From contig NZ_BPQO01000027.1 of assembly GCF_022179285.1 (NCBI RefSeq), positions 33,554-97,553 on the forward strand: a DNA stretch of 64,000 nt, in the 5' to 3' direction. Origin of the DNA: Methylobacterium hispanicum. Its GTDB lineage: Bacteria > Pseudomonadota > Alphaproteobacteria > Rhizobiales > Beijerinckiaceae. Within the stretch, counting starts at the first letter, position 1. The number at the start of each line of letters is the position of its first letter. The notes under the pieces are model-generated. The model saw only the letters and a list, made by a program, of their open reading frames with translations, was not told where the DNA came from and ran no database searches. A program made the position numbers and the translations under genes. Of the stretch, positions 32,887-41,790 are shown piece by piece.

Positions 32887-33711
32887 ATGCCCGTTCGACG
32901 GATCCTCGCCCGCCGGAGCCTGCGCGGTCTCGCCCTCGGCCTCGGGCTGCTGCTCGCCGGCTGCCAAGCCGAGCTCTACTCGAACCTGAGCGAGATCGAG
33001 GCCAACCAGATGCTGGCCGTGCTGATGTCGAACGGCATCCCGGCCCAGAAGGTCGCCAAGGGCAAGGACGGGTTCACGGTGAGCGTGGACGAGCGCGACA
33101 TGCTGCGCTCGATCGCTCTGCTCAGCGACCGCGGCTTCCCGAAAAGTACCCGCGAATCGATCGGCAAAGTGTTCCAGAAGTCGGGCATCATGTCCTCGCC
33201 CTTCGAAGAGCGCGTGCGCTACATCTACGCGCTCGGCGAGGAGGTGGCGCAGACCCTGAGCCAGGTGGACGGCGTCGTGACCGCCCGCGTCCACATCGTC
33301 CTGCCGGACACGCCCCAGCTGGGCCAGGCGGTGAAGCCCTCCTCGGCCGCGGTCTTCATCAAGTACCAGCCCGGCGTCGATCTCGACTTCTTCGTCCCAC
33401 AGATCCGCCGCCTCGTCAGCAGCTCGATCGAGGGGCTCGACTACGCCGCCGTCACCGTCGTGCTCTCCGAGGCCGCGCCGACCAAGTCCGCCATCACGGT
33501 GCCGCAGAGCGCGACCGTCGAGGTGCTGCCGGGCCTCAGCGTGCGCGACACCGACACCGCCCGCTTCTGGCAGATCTTCTACGGCGGCCTCGGGCTGATC
33601 GGCCTGCTCCTGGCCGGCCTTGCCGCGGGCGCCGTATTCTGGCTGCGCAAGCGCGCCGGGCCGCGCCGCGGGTCGGAGGCCCTGCCGGTGCCGCTGGTCG
33701 AGCCGTCGTGA
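32887..33711 (+). CDS. sctJ: SctJ, inner-membrane ring lipoprotein
   Basis: 274 residues. Lipoprotein signal with lipobox LAGC (Cys26). The ring-building domains follow: ELYSNLSEIEANQMLAVLMSNGIPAQKV, DERDMLRSIALLSDRGFP, EERVRYIYALGEEVAQTLSQVDGVVTARVHIVLPD and PSSAAVFIKYQPGVDL. All are hallmark YscJ/MxiJ text. A C-terminal membrane helix (about 228-250) ends in a basic tail. It is coupled to the next gene through GTGA overlap. Confidence 0.96.
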   Translation: MPVRRILARRSLRGLALGLGLLLAGCQAELYSNLSEIEANQMLAVLMSNGIPAQKVAKGKDGFTVSVDERDMLRSIALLSDRGFPKSTRESIGKVFQKSGIMSSPFEERVRYIYALGEEVAQTLSQVDGVVTARVHIVLPDTPQLGQAVKPSSAAVFIKYQPGVDLDFFVPQIRRLVSSSIEGLDYAAVTVVLSEAAPTKSAITVPQSATVEVLPGLSVRDTDTARFWQIFYGGLGLIGLLLAGLAAGAVFWLRKRAGPRRGSEALPVPLVEPS

Positions 33712-34472
33712 TCCCAGCCGCCGCGCTCGACGCCACCCCCATTGGCGATCCCGCGGCCGATCCCGCGGCCGAGGTTCGGGCGCTCGGCCTCGCGGCGCAG
33801 ATCGCGGCGCGGCTGGTGCGGCCGATCGGCCATTTCGCGCCCGGTGCCTGCCCGCTGCCGCCGCTGGAGCCGGACGCGCTCACGGCCCTCGCCGCCCATC
33901 CGGCCTTCGGGGTTCCGGTCCAGCGGGCGGCTTCGCGCGCTCTGGCGCCGGAAGCCGCGGGGATCGACGCGGGCCTGATCCGGCGCCTGCGCGAGGCCGC
34001 GGCGACCCGGCTCGTCGCGCTCCTCGTGGTGCAGCCGTTGCCCGTTCTGCACGAGGCCGCGCGGCTGCTGGCCGGCGCCATCCTGCACCGGCGCATCCTC
34101 GCCCTGGTGCTGAAGGCCGACCGCGAGCGCCTGCAGGCCGCGCTCGGCCCCGCCGCCTTCCGGGTCGCCACCCAGGAGGCCGCGCTGCTGCACGCGGGCC
34201 TCGCCGAGGCAGCCGAGCCCGCCGCGCAGGCGGCCTGCCTCGCGGCGGGAAGCCCGGACGCGACGCGGGGCGCCGTCGTCGCCCTCGGGCTCGGGACGCT
34301 CGGCCGCTTCGCCGCGGCGGCCGAGCCGGCGCTCGGCCGGCTCGTCGCCCTGCGGCTCGGCGCCGAGCCAGGGATTCTGACCGGACCGCCCCCGCTCGGG
34401 CCGGGGGCCTGCGAGCACGTCGTGAGACTCCTGCGGCGGAGGATGGACGCGTGGTCGCCTATTATCGCCTGA
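33708..34472 (+). CDS. sctK: SctK-like sorting-platform adaptor
   Basis: 254 residues from GTG 33708 overlapping the sctJ stop. Very alanine/leucine-rich, all-helical, no membrane segment. SctK proteins are poorly conserved; identification rests on its place between sctJ and sctL, its length, and an AAATRLVALLVVQPLPVLHEAARLLAGAILHRRILALVLKADRERL core of the kind seen in SctK. The role is to link the SctD ring to SctQ in the cytosolic sorting platform. Confidence 0.65.
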   Translation: MIPAAALDATPIGDPAADPAAEVRALGLAAQIAARLVRPIGHFAPGACPLPPLEPDALTALAAHPAFGVPVQRAASRALAPEAAGIDAGLIRRLREAAATRLVALLVVQPLPVLHEAARLLAGAILHRRILALVLKADRERLQAALGPAAFRVATQEAALLHAGLAEAAEPAAQAACLAAGSPDATRGAVVALGLGTLGRFAAAAEPALGRLVALRLGAEPGILTGPPPLGPGACEHVVRLLRRRMDAWSPIIA

Positions 34473-35107
34473 GCGAACTCGGCTACCGCCTCGCGCCGGG
34501 CCTGCAGGTGCTGCCCCCGGAGGCGTTCGAGCCGGTTCCGGCCGCGACCGCCCTGCTGCGCGACGCCGAGGCGCGCGCCGCCGCGATCGTGGCCGAGGCC
34601 GAGCAGGAATACGCGCGCCGCAGCGCGCAGGGCTACGCCGACGGCCTCGCCCGGGCGGAACTCGAATCGGTCGAGCGGCTGCTGCGCGAGGGCGTCCAGC
34701 TCGATGCCGGCCTGAAGGCGGCCGAGGCCGAGATGGCCCGCATCGTCATGGCGTGCGTGCGCCGCCTCGTCGACAGCTTCGACGACGAGGCCCGCACGGT
34801 CGCGGCCGTGCGGGGCGCGCTGCGCCAGATGCGCCGCGAGCGCCGGGCCGAGCTGCGCGTCGCGCCCGCCCACTACGCCGCCATGCGCGACCGGATCGCC
34901 GGCATCGTGGCGGATTTCCCCGAGGTCGAGTTCGTCGACGTGGTCGAGGATCCGGCGCTCATGCCCCCGCAGATCGTGCTCGAATCGAGCATCGGCCGGG
35001 TCGAGACCGCGGTCGATGCCGGGCTCGACGCGCTGGAGGCGATCGTGCGGGGCGCCGCCGCAGGACATTCCGATAGCTCGGCCGACCCGGCCGGGGCGGC
35101 GGCGTGA
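34451..35107 (+). CDS. sctL: SctL, ATPase stator/regulator
   Basis: 218 residues from GTG 34451 (GGAGGATGG upstream), overlapping the end of sctK by 22 bases. FliH/SctL plan: an N-terminal coiled coil (TALLRDAEARAAAIVAEAEQEYARRSAQGYADGLARAE), then the V-ATPase subunit E-like domain (RRLVDSFDDEARTVAAVRGALRQMRRERRAELRVAPAHY...VEFVDVVEDPALMPPQIVLESSIGRVE). It holds the SctN ATPase on the sorting platform. The stop overlaps the sctN GTG. Confidence 0.88.
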   Translation: MVAYYRLSELGYRLAPGLQVLPPEAFEPVPAATALLRDAEARAAAIVAEAEQEYARRSAQGYADGLARAELESVERLLREGVQLDAGLKAAEAEMARIVMACVRRLVDSFDDEARTVAAVRGALRQMRRERRAELRVAPAHYAAMRDRIAGIVADFPEVEFVDVVEDPALMPPQIVLESSIGRVETAVDAGLDALEAIVRGAAAGHSDSSADPAGAAA

Positions 35108-36489
35108 ACCGCCCCCTCCCCCCGCCCGACGGCGCGGCGGTCGCGCGCGAGCGCGCCGAGCGCATCCGAGCGCGGCTCGGCCGCGTCCTGCCCGAGGTCG
35201 CCACCCGCGCGGCCGCCTTCGATCCCTACGCGGTCACCGGCCGGGTCCGGAAGGTCGTCGGCACCATCATCCACGCCAGCGTGCCGGACGTGCAGGTCGG
35301 CGAGATCGTCGAGCTGATCACCCGGCAGACTGGCCTGCGCCTGTTCGCCGAGTGCGTCGGTTTCCTCGACGAGGAGGCGCTGCTCGCGCCGATCGGCGAG
35401 ACGCAGGGTGTCTCGCCCCGCACGGAGGTGCGCCGCACCGGCCGCGTCCAGGCGGTGGCGGTGGGCCCGGGCCTGCTCGGCCGGGTCATCGACGGCATGG
35501 GCGCCTTCATCGACGGCCGGGACCTGCCCTTCGAGCCCGAGACGCACTACCCCGTCTACCAGGACCCGCCGGACCCGATGCGCCGCCGGGTGATCGATAC
35601 CCCACTCTCGCTCGGCGTGCGGGCGCTCGACGGCATCCTCACCTGCGGCGAGGGCCAGCGCATGGGCATCTTCGCGGCGGCCGGCGGGGGCAAGTCGACC
35701 CTGCTGTCGATGCTGGTGAAGGGCGCCGACGTCGACGTCACCGTGCTGGCGCTGATCGGCGAGCGCGGGCGCGAGGTGCGCGAGTTCATCGAGCACGATC
35801 TTGGCCCCGAGGGGATGGCGCGCGCCATCATCGTCTGCGCCACCTCGGACCGCAGCTCGATGGAGCGCGCCAAGGCCGCCTTCGTGGCCACGGCAATCGC
35901 CGAGTACTTTCGCGATCAGGGCCAGCGCGTGCTCTTCCTGATGGATTCTGTGACGCGCTTCGCGCGCGCCCAGCGCGAGATCGGGCTGGCGGCCGGCGAG
36001 CCGCCGACCCGGCGCGGCTTCCCGCCCTCCGTCTTCGCCAACCTGCCGAAGCTGATGGAGCGCGTCGGCATGAACGACCGGGGCTCGATCACCGCGCTCT
36101 ACACGGTGCTGGTCGAGGGCGACGACATGAACGAGCCCGTGGCCGACGAGACCCGCTCGATCCTCGACGGGCACATCGTGCTCTCGCGCAAGCTCGCCGC
36201 GGCCAACCATTACCCGGCGATCGACATCCTGGCCTCGAAGAGCCGCGTGATGGGCGCCGTCACCACGCCCGAGCACCGGGCGATGGCCGGCCGGGTCAAT
36301 GCCTGGCTCGCGGCCTACGCGGATGTCGAACTGCTCGTGAAGGTCGGCGAGTACAAGCGCGGCAACGATCCCGATTCCGACCTCGCCATCGCCAAGTACA
36401 AGCCGATCAACGCCTTCCTGCAGCAGCGCACGGACGAGTTCGACAGCTTCGAGATCACCCAGCAGAAGCTGAGGGCGCTGACCCGATGA
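35104..36489 (+). CDS. sctN: SctN, T3SS ATPase
   Basis: 461 residues from GTG 35104 overlapping the sctL stop. F1-type ATPase: Walker A GGGKST with Lys197, Walker B VLFLMDSVTRFARAQREIGLAAGEPPTRRGFPPSVF, and the catalytic Glu in ALIGERGREVREF. It forms a hexamer at the base of the injectisome and strips chaperones from substrates. Length is normal for the family. The stop overlaps the sctO ATG. Confidence 0.97.
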   Translation: MNRPLPPPDGAAVARERAERIRARLGRVLPEVATRAAAFDPYAVTGRVRKVVGTIIHASVPDVQVGEIVELITRQTGLRLFAECVGFLDEEALLAPIGETQGVSPRTEVRRTGRVQAVAVGPGLLGRVIDGMGAFIDGRDLPFEPETHYPVYQDPPDPMRRRVIDTPLSLGVRALDGILTCGEGQRMGIFAAAGGGKSTLLSMLVKGADVDVTVLALIGERGREVREFIEHDLGPEGMARAIIVCATSDRSSMERAKAAFVATAIAEYFRDQGQRVLFLMDSVTRFARAQREIGLAAGEPPTRRGFPPSVFANLPKLMERVGMNDRGSITALYTVLVEGDDMNEPVADETRSILDGHIVLSRKLAAANHYPAIDILASKSRVMGAVTTPEHRAMAGRVNAWLAAYADVELLVKVGEYKRGNDPDSDLAIAKYKPINAFLQQRTDEFDSFEITQQKLRALTR

Positions 36490-36974
36490 TCGGCCAGATG
36501 AGCATCCTGCTGCGCCTGAAGACCCTCAAGGAGGAACAGGCTCTGCGCGCCCTCCAGGTGAAGCGCCGGCAGGTCGCCGAGGGCGAGGCGGTGCTGGACG
36601 AGGCCCGGCAGGCGGTGAGCGCGAGCGCCGCGACCCTGGGCTCGCGCGAGGACGCGATCTACGAAGGCATTCTCGGCCGGGTGGTCGATCTCGGCGCCCT
36701 CGACGACACCCGCGGCGCCGTGGTCGCCCTGGAGAAGGGCCATGCCCGCCTCACCGATTCGGCCGAGCGCGCCGCCTACACCCTGCACCGCCTGACCGGC
36801 GAGTGCGAGGCGGCGGCCGAGGGCCACCGGGCGGCGACGCGGGTGCGCGACAAGTACACGATCCTGCGCGACGATCTGGCCGCGCGCGCCGCCGAGGAGG
36901 CGGAGGCGCGCGAGGAAGGCGAGGTCGAGGAGCTGTTCGGCCGGCGCCGGCCGGGTCCGGGAGAGCGGCCATGA
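36486..36974 (+). CDS. sctO: SctO, central stalk protein
   Basis: 162 residues, almost entirely a two-helix coiled coil (LLRLKTLKEEQALRALQVKRRQVAEGEAVLDEARQAVSA... and GECEAAAEGHRAATRVRDKYTILRDDLAARAAEEAEAREE). This matches the size and fold of SctO/FliJ, the stalk in the ATPase ring that connects to SctV. It lies between sctN and sctP, overlapping both by four bases. Confidence 0.85.
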   Translation: MIGQMSILLRLKTLKEEQALRALQVKRRQVAEGEAVLDEARQAVSASAATLGSREDAIYEGILGRVVDLGALDDTRGAVVALEKGHARLTDSAERAAYTLHRLTGECEAAAEGHRAATRVRDKYTILRDDLAARAAEEAEAREEGEVEELFGRRRPGPGERP

Positions 36975-37762
36975 TCCGCACGAACCAGCCGCCGCACCCG
37001 CCTTCGACCGCGGAGAAACCGGCGGGCTACCCGGGCGATACCCGTCAGGACCCGCGGCGCGACCCGTTCCACCCGCGCGATTCCCGCGAGCGCGCGCTGC
37101 GCGACGGACTCGGCCGCGACAGCCTCGGCCGCGAGGACCGGTCCGGCACCGGCGAGGGGTTCGGCCGCTCGCTGGCCTTCGGCGAGCGCATGCGCGACGC
37201 GATGGGCGACGCGATGGGCGACACTGGGCGGGACCCGGGGCGGGACCCCGGCCAGGGCGAGGAGCGCGGCGACGGGCGGGAGCACCGCCGCGAGGACGAG
37301 CCGCGCCTGCTGGCCGGCGTCGAGCCCGAGCCGGTGGCGGCCCTGTTCGGCGCAGCCCCCCCTGCCGCGGCGGCCCCGGCGCGCGAGGCGCTCACGGCCG
37401 GCCCCGGCACCGCCGACCTCGTGGCGCGCCTCTCCGAGCGGCTGGAGGCGGCCATCCGCGCGGAACTCTCGGCCGGCGCCGGGCAGACGCTCTCGCTGCG
37501 CGTGCCCCTCGACGGGCTGGTGCCGGGTCTCGCCGCCGTCACGGTAGCGCTGACGCCGACGGGTCTCGACGTGACGCTGGTGCGCGCGGCGGGCCTCGCC
37601 CCCGCCGACCTCGCGGAGGCGGCCCGGGACCTCGCCCACCGGCTGCGGGGCCGGTTCGGTGGCCGGGGCGTGCGCGTGCTGGAGCGGACCGAGGCGGCCG
37701 AACCACGGGCCGGCGACGCGCTCGCGGCGATCGGCCGCCTGCTCGGGCGCGCCGACCCGTGA
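36971..37762 (+). CDS. sctP: SctP, needle-length regulator / substrate-specificity switch
   Basis: 263 residues from ATG 36971. The N-terminal 115 residues are disordered, Arg/Asp/Pro/Gly-rich, and include short repeats (AMGDAMGD, GRDPGRDPG) encoded by near-identical 12- to 18-base units around 37198-37250. The C-terminal domain (about 140-263) has the FliK/YscP-type T3S4 pattern: LRVPLDGLVPGLAAVTVALTPTGLDVTLVRA...LRGRFGGRGVRVLE. Length change in the repeats could alter needle length. The stop overlaps the sctQ GTG. Confidence 0.78.
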   Translation: MIRTNQPPHPPSTAEKPAGYPGDTRQDPRRDPFHPRDSRERALRDGLGRDSLGREDRSGTGEGFGRSLAFGERMRDAMGDAMGDTGRDPGRDPGQGEERGDGREHRREDEPRLLAGVEPEPVAALFGAAPPAAAAPAREALTAGPGTADLVARLSERLEAAIRAELSAGAGQTLSLRVPLDGLVPGLAAVTVALTPTGLDVTLVRAAGLAPADLAEAARDLAHRLRGRFGGRGVRVLERTEAAEPRAGDALAAIGRLLGRADP

Positions 37763-38862
37763 GCGCGGCCCATCCCTGGACGCCCCCGACCTTGCGCGGG
37801 GTACCGGCCGACGCGATCGGCGTCTGGAACGCGCTCGCCGGCCGGACCGGCGTGCCGCTGCCGCTGCGCGGCCAAGCCGCGGCCGTGGTGGAGCTGGCCG
37901 AGGCGCCGCCGGTGGACGCCCTCTGCCTCGACCTGCGTCTCGGGCCGGATCTGCCGCTCGTGCTGCGCCCGGTCGCCTTCCCGTTCATGGCGGCCTTCGG
38001 GGCCGACCTCGACGTCGCCGACCTGCCCCTCCTTCCCGACGCGCTCCGCGAGGCGCTGCTCGCGGGCCTCGTCGCGGCCTTCGCCTCGGTGATGCCCGAC
38101 CATGATCTCGGCGCGCTCACCACCCGGGCGGCCGGTCCGCTCGGCGACCTCGTCCCGGCGGAGCGGGCCGAAGATCTGCGCTGGTTCCGCGTGGCCCTGC
38201 ACGGCCTCGCCCCGGCGCCGGTCGCGCTCGACATCGCGGCGAGCCTCGACACGCTGGCGCGGATCTTCGGCCCGCTCGGGCCCCGGCCGGTCTGGCCGGG
38301 CATCCGGCAGATCCTCACCCGCACCGCCGCCGTCACGCTCGGGCGCCTCGTCCTGCCGCTCGGCGATCTGCGGGCGCTGGCCCCCGGCAGCGTCGTGGTG
38401 CTCGATGCGGGCATCGGCCCGGGGAGCGCGCGGCTGCGCCTCGGCCCGGCCCTGTTCCACTTCCGGGAGGCGGGCGGCGGCTGGACCTGCTCCGCCGTCA
38501 CCGCGGCCGCCGCCCTCCCCGATCGTCCGGACGAGACCCGTCAGGAAGGCCCCACCAGCATGTCGTCCAGCATGTCGTCCAGCACGTCGTCCAGCACCCT
38601 TGTCCCGACCGCCGAGCCGCGGGGTGCCGACCTCGACGCGGGCCTGGATGTGGCCCTCGACCTCGACATCGGCAGCGTCACGGTGCCGCTCGCCGAGATC
38701 GAGACCTGGCAGGTCGGCAGCCTCGTCGCCCTCGACCCCGAGATCCCGCGGGACGGGCTGGAGGTGGTGCTCAGGGTGAACGGCCGCGCGGTCGGCGCGG
38801 GCGAGCTGGTGCGGATCGACGACCGCTTCGCGGTGCGCCTCGTGCGCCTCGCCCTGGGTTGA
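37759..38862 (+). CDS. sctQ: SctQ, sorting-platform (C-ring) protein
   Basis: 367 residues from GTG 37759. The N-terminal region contains the expected helix/strand domain. The C-terminal SpoA domain (about 290-367) reads LDVALDLDIGSVTVPLAEIETWQVGSLVALD and VVLRVNGRAVGAGELVRIDDRFAVRLVRL, the FliN/SctQ hallmark. Between the two lies a Ser/Met-rich linker (SMSSSMSSSTSSST) that contains a likely internal start for a short SctQ-C form. Confidence 0.92.
   Translation: MSAAHPWTPPTLRGVPADAIGVWNALAGRTGVPLPLRGQAAAVVELAEAPPVDALCLDLRLGPDLPLVLRPVAFPFMAAFGADLDVADLPLLPDALREALLAGLVAAFASVMPDHDLGALTTRAAGPLGDLVPAERAEDLRWFRVALHGLAPAPVALDIAASLDTLARIFGPLGPRPVWPGIRQILTRTAAVTLGRLVLPLGDLRALAPGSVVVLDAGIGPGSARLRLGPALFHFREAGGGWTCSAVTAAAALPDRPDETRQEGPTSMSSSMSSSTSSSTLVPTAEPRGADLDAGLDVALDLDIGSVTVPLAEIETWQVGSLVALDPEIPRDGLEVVLRVNGRAVGAGELVRIDDRFAVRLVRLALG
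38560..38862 (+). CDS. Predicted SctQ-C, internal translation product
   Basis: An in-frame ATG at 38560 (and another at 38572) follows CAGGAAGGC by about ten bases and would give a 100-residue protein holding only the second SpoA domain. YscQ, Spa33 and SsaQ are all known to make such a short form that forms heterotetramers with the full protein. The start sits in a tandem 12-base ATGTCGTCCAGC repeat. Not proven by sequence alone. Confidence 0.5.
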   Translation: MSSSMSSSTSSSTLVPTAEPRGADLDAGLDVALDLDIGSVTVPLAEIETWQVGSLVALDPEIPRDGLEVVLRVNGRAVGAGELVRIDDRFAVRLVRLALG

Positions 38863-38874
38863 GGGGCCGGGCCC

Positions 38875-39516
38875 GTGGTCGATCCGCTCAACCTCATCTT
38901 CGTGCTGGGCGCCGCCGCCTTCGTGCCGTTCCTGGCCGTGGTGGCGACCTCGTTCATCAAGCTCTCGGTGGTGTTCCTGCTGGTGCGCAACGCGCTCGGC
39001 GTGCAGCAAATTCCGCCGAACATGGCGCTCAACGCGCTCGCCATCATCCTCACCGGCTACATCATGACGCCGGTCATCGTGCAGACCTACGACATCCTGT
39101 CCGCCGGGCAGTTCACCTACACGAGCGTCGAGGGGCTGAAGGCCGCCTACGAGGCGGGCCGCGAGCCGCTGGCGGGCTTCCTCAACCGGCACGCGGCCGA
39201 GCGCGAGAAGCTGTTCTTCCTGGAGGCCGCCCGCTCGCTCTGGCCGCCGGACCTCGCCGACCGGCTGGGTCCGGACAGCATCGCGGTGGTGCTGCCGGCC
39301 TTCACGGTGAGCCAGCTGCGCGAGGCCTTCGAGATCGGCTTCCTGCTCTACCTGCCCTTCATCGCCATCGACCTCATCGTCTCGAACATCCTGCTCGCCA
39401 TGGGCATGATGATGGTGAGCCCGCTCACCATCTCGCTGCCCTTCAAGCTGTTCCTGTTCGTGATGGTGGACGGCTGGTCCCGGCTGATCCTCGGCCTCGT
39501 GAAGACCTATGTCTGA
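38875..39516 (+). CDS. sctR: SctR, export apparatus membrane protein
   Basis: 213 residues from GTG 38875 (GAGGGG upstream). FliP/SctR family: FVPFLAVVATSFIKLSVVFLLVRNALGVQQIPPNMALNALAIILTGYIMTPV near the N-terminus, and IDLIVSNILLAMGMMMVSPLTISLPFKLFLFVMVDGWSRL near the C-terminus, with four membrane helices. Five copies form the core of the export pore. Confidence 0.97.
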   Translation: MVDPLNLIFVLGAAAFVPFLAVVATSFIKLSVVFLLVRNALGVQQIPPNMALNALAIILTGYIMTPVIVQTYDILSAGQFTYTSVEGLKAAYEAGREPLAGFLNRHAAEREKLFFLEAARSLWPPDLADRLGPDSIAVVLPAFTVSQLREAFEIGFLLYLPFIAIDLIVSNILLAMGMMMVSPLTISLPFKLFLFVMVDGWSRLILGLVKTYV

Positions 39517-39525
39517 GGGGCCCCG

Positions 39526-39816
39526 ATGACCCCCGCCGACGCCGTCCACCAGATCACCGAGGCGATGATGCTGGTGATGCTGCTCTCGATGCCGCCGATC
39601 GTGGTGGCCTCGGTGGTCGGCATCGCGGTCAGCCTGCTCCAGGCGCTGACCCAGGTGCAGGAGCAGACCCTGTCCTTCGCGATCAAACTCGTCGCCGTGG
39701 CGGTGACGATCGCCGCGATGGCGGGCTTCCTCGGCAACGAGATGTTCACCTACACGCTGAAGCTGTTCGACAACTTCCCAAAATACACCCACGTGGCCAA
39801 GGAGCCGCGGCGGTGA
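39526..39816 (+). CDS. sctS: SctS, export apparatus membrane protein
   Basis: 96 residues, two membrane helices. AMMLVMLLSMPPIVVASVVGIAVSLLQALTQVQEQTLSFAIKLVAVAVTI is classic FliQ/SctS, including the QALTQVQEQTL loop. Starts nine bases after sctR. Confidence 0.96.
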   Translation: MTPADAVHQITEAMMLVMLLSMPPIVVASVVGIAVSLLQALTQVQEQTLSFAIKLVAVAVTIAAMAGFLGNEMFTYTLKLFDNFPKYTHVAKEPRR

Positions 39817-39830
39817 GCAGGCCTCTCTGA

Positions 39831-40664
39831 ATGGAGGTGCGCGAGACCCTGCTGTTCTTCTTCCGGCTGTTCGACCGGGAGGTGATCGCGCTCATCCTCA
39901 CCCTGCCGCGGGTCTACGCCTTCATGGCGGCCTCGGGGCTGCTGGTCTCCACCGCCGTGCCGCGGGTGGCGCGGGTCGCGGTGGTCCTCGCCCTGTCGAT
40001 CCTGCCCGCCGGCATCAACCTCGCCCATGTGGACGCCTTCGACCGGCAGGTGACCACCTACGCGGTCTACCTCGCCAAGGAGGTCGCGATCGGCTTCCTG
40101 CTCGGCTACCTCGTCGGCTGGATCTTCTGGGCCGTGCAGGCGGCGGGCGCGCTGATCGACAACCAGCGCGGCTCCTCGATGGCCTCCTCGATCGACCCGC
40201 TCCAGGGCCAGGAGACCTCGACGCTCGGCATCGCCTTCAGCCAGGTCTTCCTCACCTACGTCTACGTGGCGGGCGCGGTGCTGCCGGTGATCGGCCTCCT
40301 CTACCGCTCCTTCGCGATCTGGCCGGCCACGCGCGCGCTGCCGATCATCTCCGAGCGCTTCCCCGCCCTGATGCTCGGGGTGTTCGACCACGCGGTGCGC
40401 TACGTGCTGATCCTGGCCGGGCCGATCGTCGCCATCATGTTCCTGGCCGAGTTCGCGCTCGCCATGGTCAGCCGCTTCGCGCCGCAGATCCAGGTCTTCG
40501 TGCTGGCGATGCCGATCAAGAGCGCGCTCGCGATGTTCGTGCTGATCTTCTACTTCTCGACGCTCCTGCCCCACGCCGCGAGCCAGACCGTGCTGGTCCA
40601 GGGCTACCTCGATTCGCTCTACACGCTGCTGCGCTTCGGTGCCGGCCCGGGGGCGGCGCCGTGA
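39831..40664 (+). CDS. sctT: SctT, export apparatus membrane protein
   Basis: 277 residues with about seven membrane segments. FliR/SctT motifs: LPRVYAFMAASGLL, YLAKEVAIGFLLGYLVGWIFWAVQAAGALIDNQRGSSMASSIDPLQGQETSTLG, and FAPQIQVFVLAMPIKSALAMFVLIFYF. SctT caps the export pore with SctR and SctS. The stop overlaps the sctU GTG. Confidence 0.96.
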   Translation: MEVRETLLFFFRLFDREVIALILTLPRVYAFMAASGLLVSTAVPRVARVAVVLALSILPAGINLAHVDAFDRQVTTYAVYLAKEVAIGFLLGYLVGWIFWAVQAAGALIDNQRGSSMASSIDPLQGQETSTLGIAFSQVFLTYVYVAGAVLPVIGLLYRSFAIWPATRALPIISERFPALMLGVFDHAVRYVLILAGPIVAIMFLAEFALAMVSRFAPQIQVFVLAMPIKSALAMFVLIFYFSTLLPHAASQTVLVQGYLDSLYTLLRFGAGPGAAP

Positions 40665-41782
40665 GCGAGGGCGGCGAGAAGACCGAGCTCCCGACCCCGA
40701 AGAAGGAGCGCGACGCCCGGGAGAAGGGCCAGGTCGCCCGCAGCCAGGAGGTGGTCTCGGCCGGCTCCCTGATGGCGGTGATCGCCTATGTCTGGCTCGC
40801 CTGGGGCGACATCGTCCGGCGGCTCGCCGCCCTGTTCGACGTGGTGGCCCAGCTCGCGCTCGGCGAGTTCCGGGTCAGCGCCGCCAACGGCCTCTCCATC
40901 GTTGGCATGGAATGCGTGAAGATCCTGGCGCCGATCGTCGGCGTGACGATCGTGGCCGGCATCGCGACGAACGTGCTGCAGTTCGGCGTGCTCTTCGCCT
41001 TCGAATCGCTGGCGCCGAAGCTGGAGAAGATCAGCCCGGCGGCGGGCTTCAAGCGCGTGTTCTCGATGAAGCAAATCGTCGAGACGCTGAAATCCATCCT
41101 GAAGATCGTGATCCTGTCGATCCTGCTCTGGTACGTGCTGCGCGGAGCGCTCGGGCCCTTCGCGGTCTCGATCGGCTGCGGCATGCCCTGCCAGATCAAC
41201 CTGACGCAGGCGGTGCTCTTCCAGACCCTGATGTACTCGGGCCTCGCCTTCCTGATCGTGGCGCTCGCCGACTTCACCTACCAGAAGCGCAGCCACATCA
41301 AGAGCCTGATGATGTCGAAGGACGAGGTGAAGCGCGAGTACAAGGAGAGCGAGGGCGACCCCCACATCAAGGGCAAGCGCAAGCAGCTCGCCCAGGAGCT
41401 GGTGATGAGCGAGGGCGGCTCGGCCGCCCGCAAGGGCACCGCGGTGGTGGTGAACCCGACCCATTTCGCCGTGGTGCTGCGCTACGACGAGACGGACGCG
41501 CCCGTGCCCCTCGTCACCGCCAAGGGCCGCAACCTGCAGGCGGTCCACCTGCGCGCGGAGGCCGAGGGGGCGGGCGTGCCGGTCTTCCGCAACGCGCCGC
41601 TCGCCCGCCGGCTCTACGCCGACACCGCGGTGGGCGAGACCATCCCCGACGACCTGTTCGACGCGGTGGCCGAGGTGCTGGCCTGGGTGGCGCGCAACCG
41701 GGACCGGCTCTACGCGGGCCGCCTTCCCCACGGCGTGATCGACATGGAAGCCGGCGACCACAGGCCGCCGGGGGCGGGCTGA
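40661..41782 (+). CDS. sctU: SctU, autocleaving export switch protein
   Basis: 373 residues from GTG 40661. An N-terminal EKTELPTPKKERDAREKGQVARSQE is followed by four membrane helices and a cytoplasmic domain carrying the autocleavage motif NPTH (residues 265-268, in AVVVNPTHFAVVLRY). After cleavage the protein switches export from rod/needle to translocators together with SctP. Last gene of the conserved sct run; promoter-motif site 3 begins nine bases after its stop. Confidence 0.97.
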   Translation: MSEGGEKTELPTPKKERDAREKGQVARSQEVVSAGSLMAVIAYVWLAWGDIVRRLAALFDVVAQLALGEFRVSAANGLSIVGMECVKILAPIVGVTIVAGIATNVLQFGVLFAFESLAPKLEKISPAAGFKRVFSMKQIVETLKSILKIVILSILLWYVLRGALGPFAVSIGCGMPCQINLTQAVLFQTLMYSGLAFLIVALADFTYQKRSHIKSLMMSKDEVKREYKESEGDPHIKGKRKQLAQELVMSEGGSAARKGTAVVVNPTHFAVVLRYDETDAPVPLVTAKGRNLQAVHLRAEAEGAGVPVFRNAPLARRLYADTAVGETIPDDLFDAVAEVLAWVARNRDRLYAGRLPHGVIDMEAGDHRPPGAG

Positions 41783-41790
41783 CGGAGGCT

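Noticed and set aside
37045..39792. Open frame of 915 codons on the minus strand across sctP, sctQ, sctR and sctS
   Set aside because: The plus strand has unmistakable SctQ/R/S proteins; the mirror frame is His/Asp/Arg-rich without motifs.
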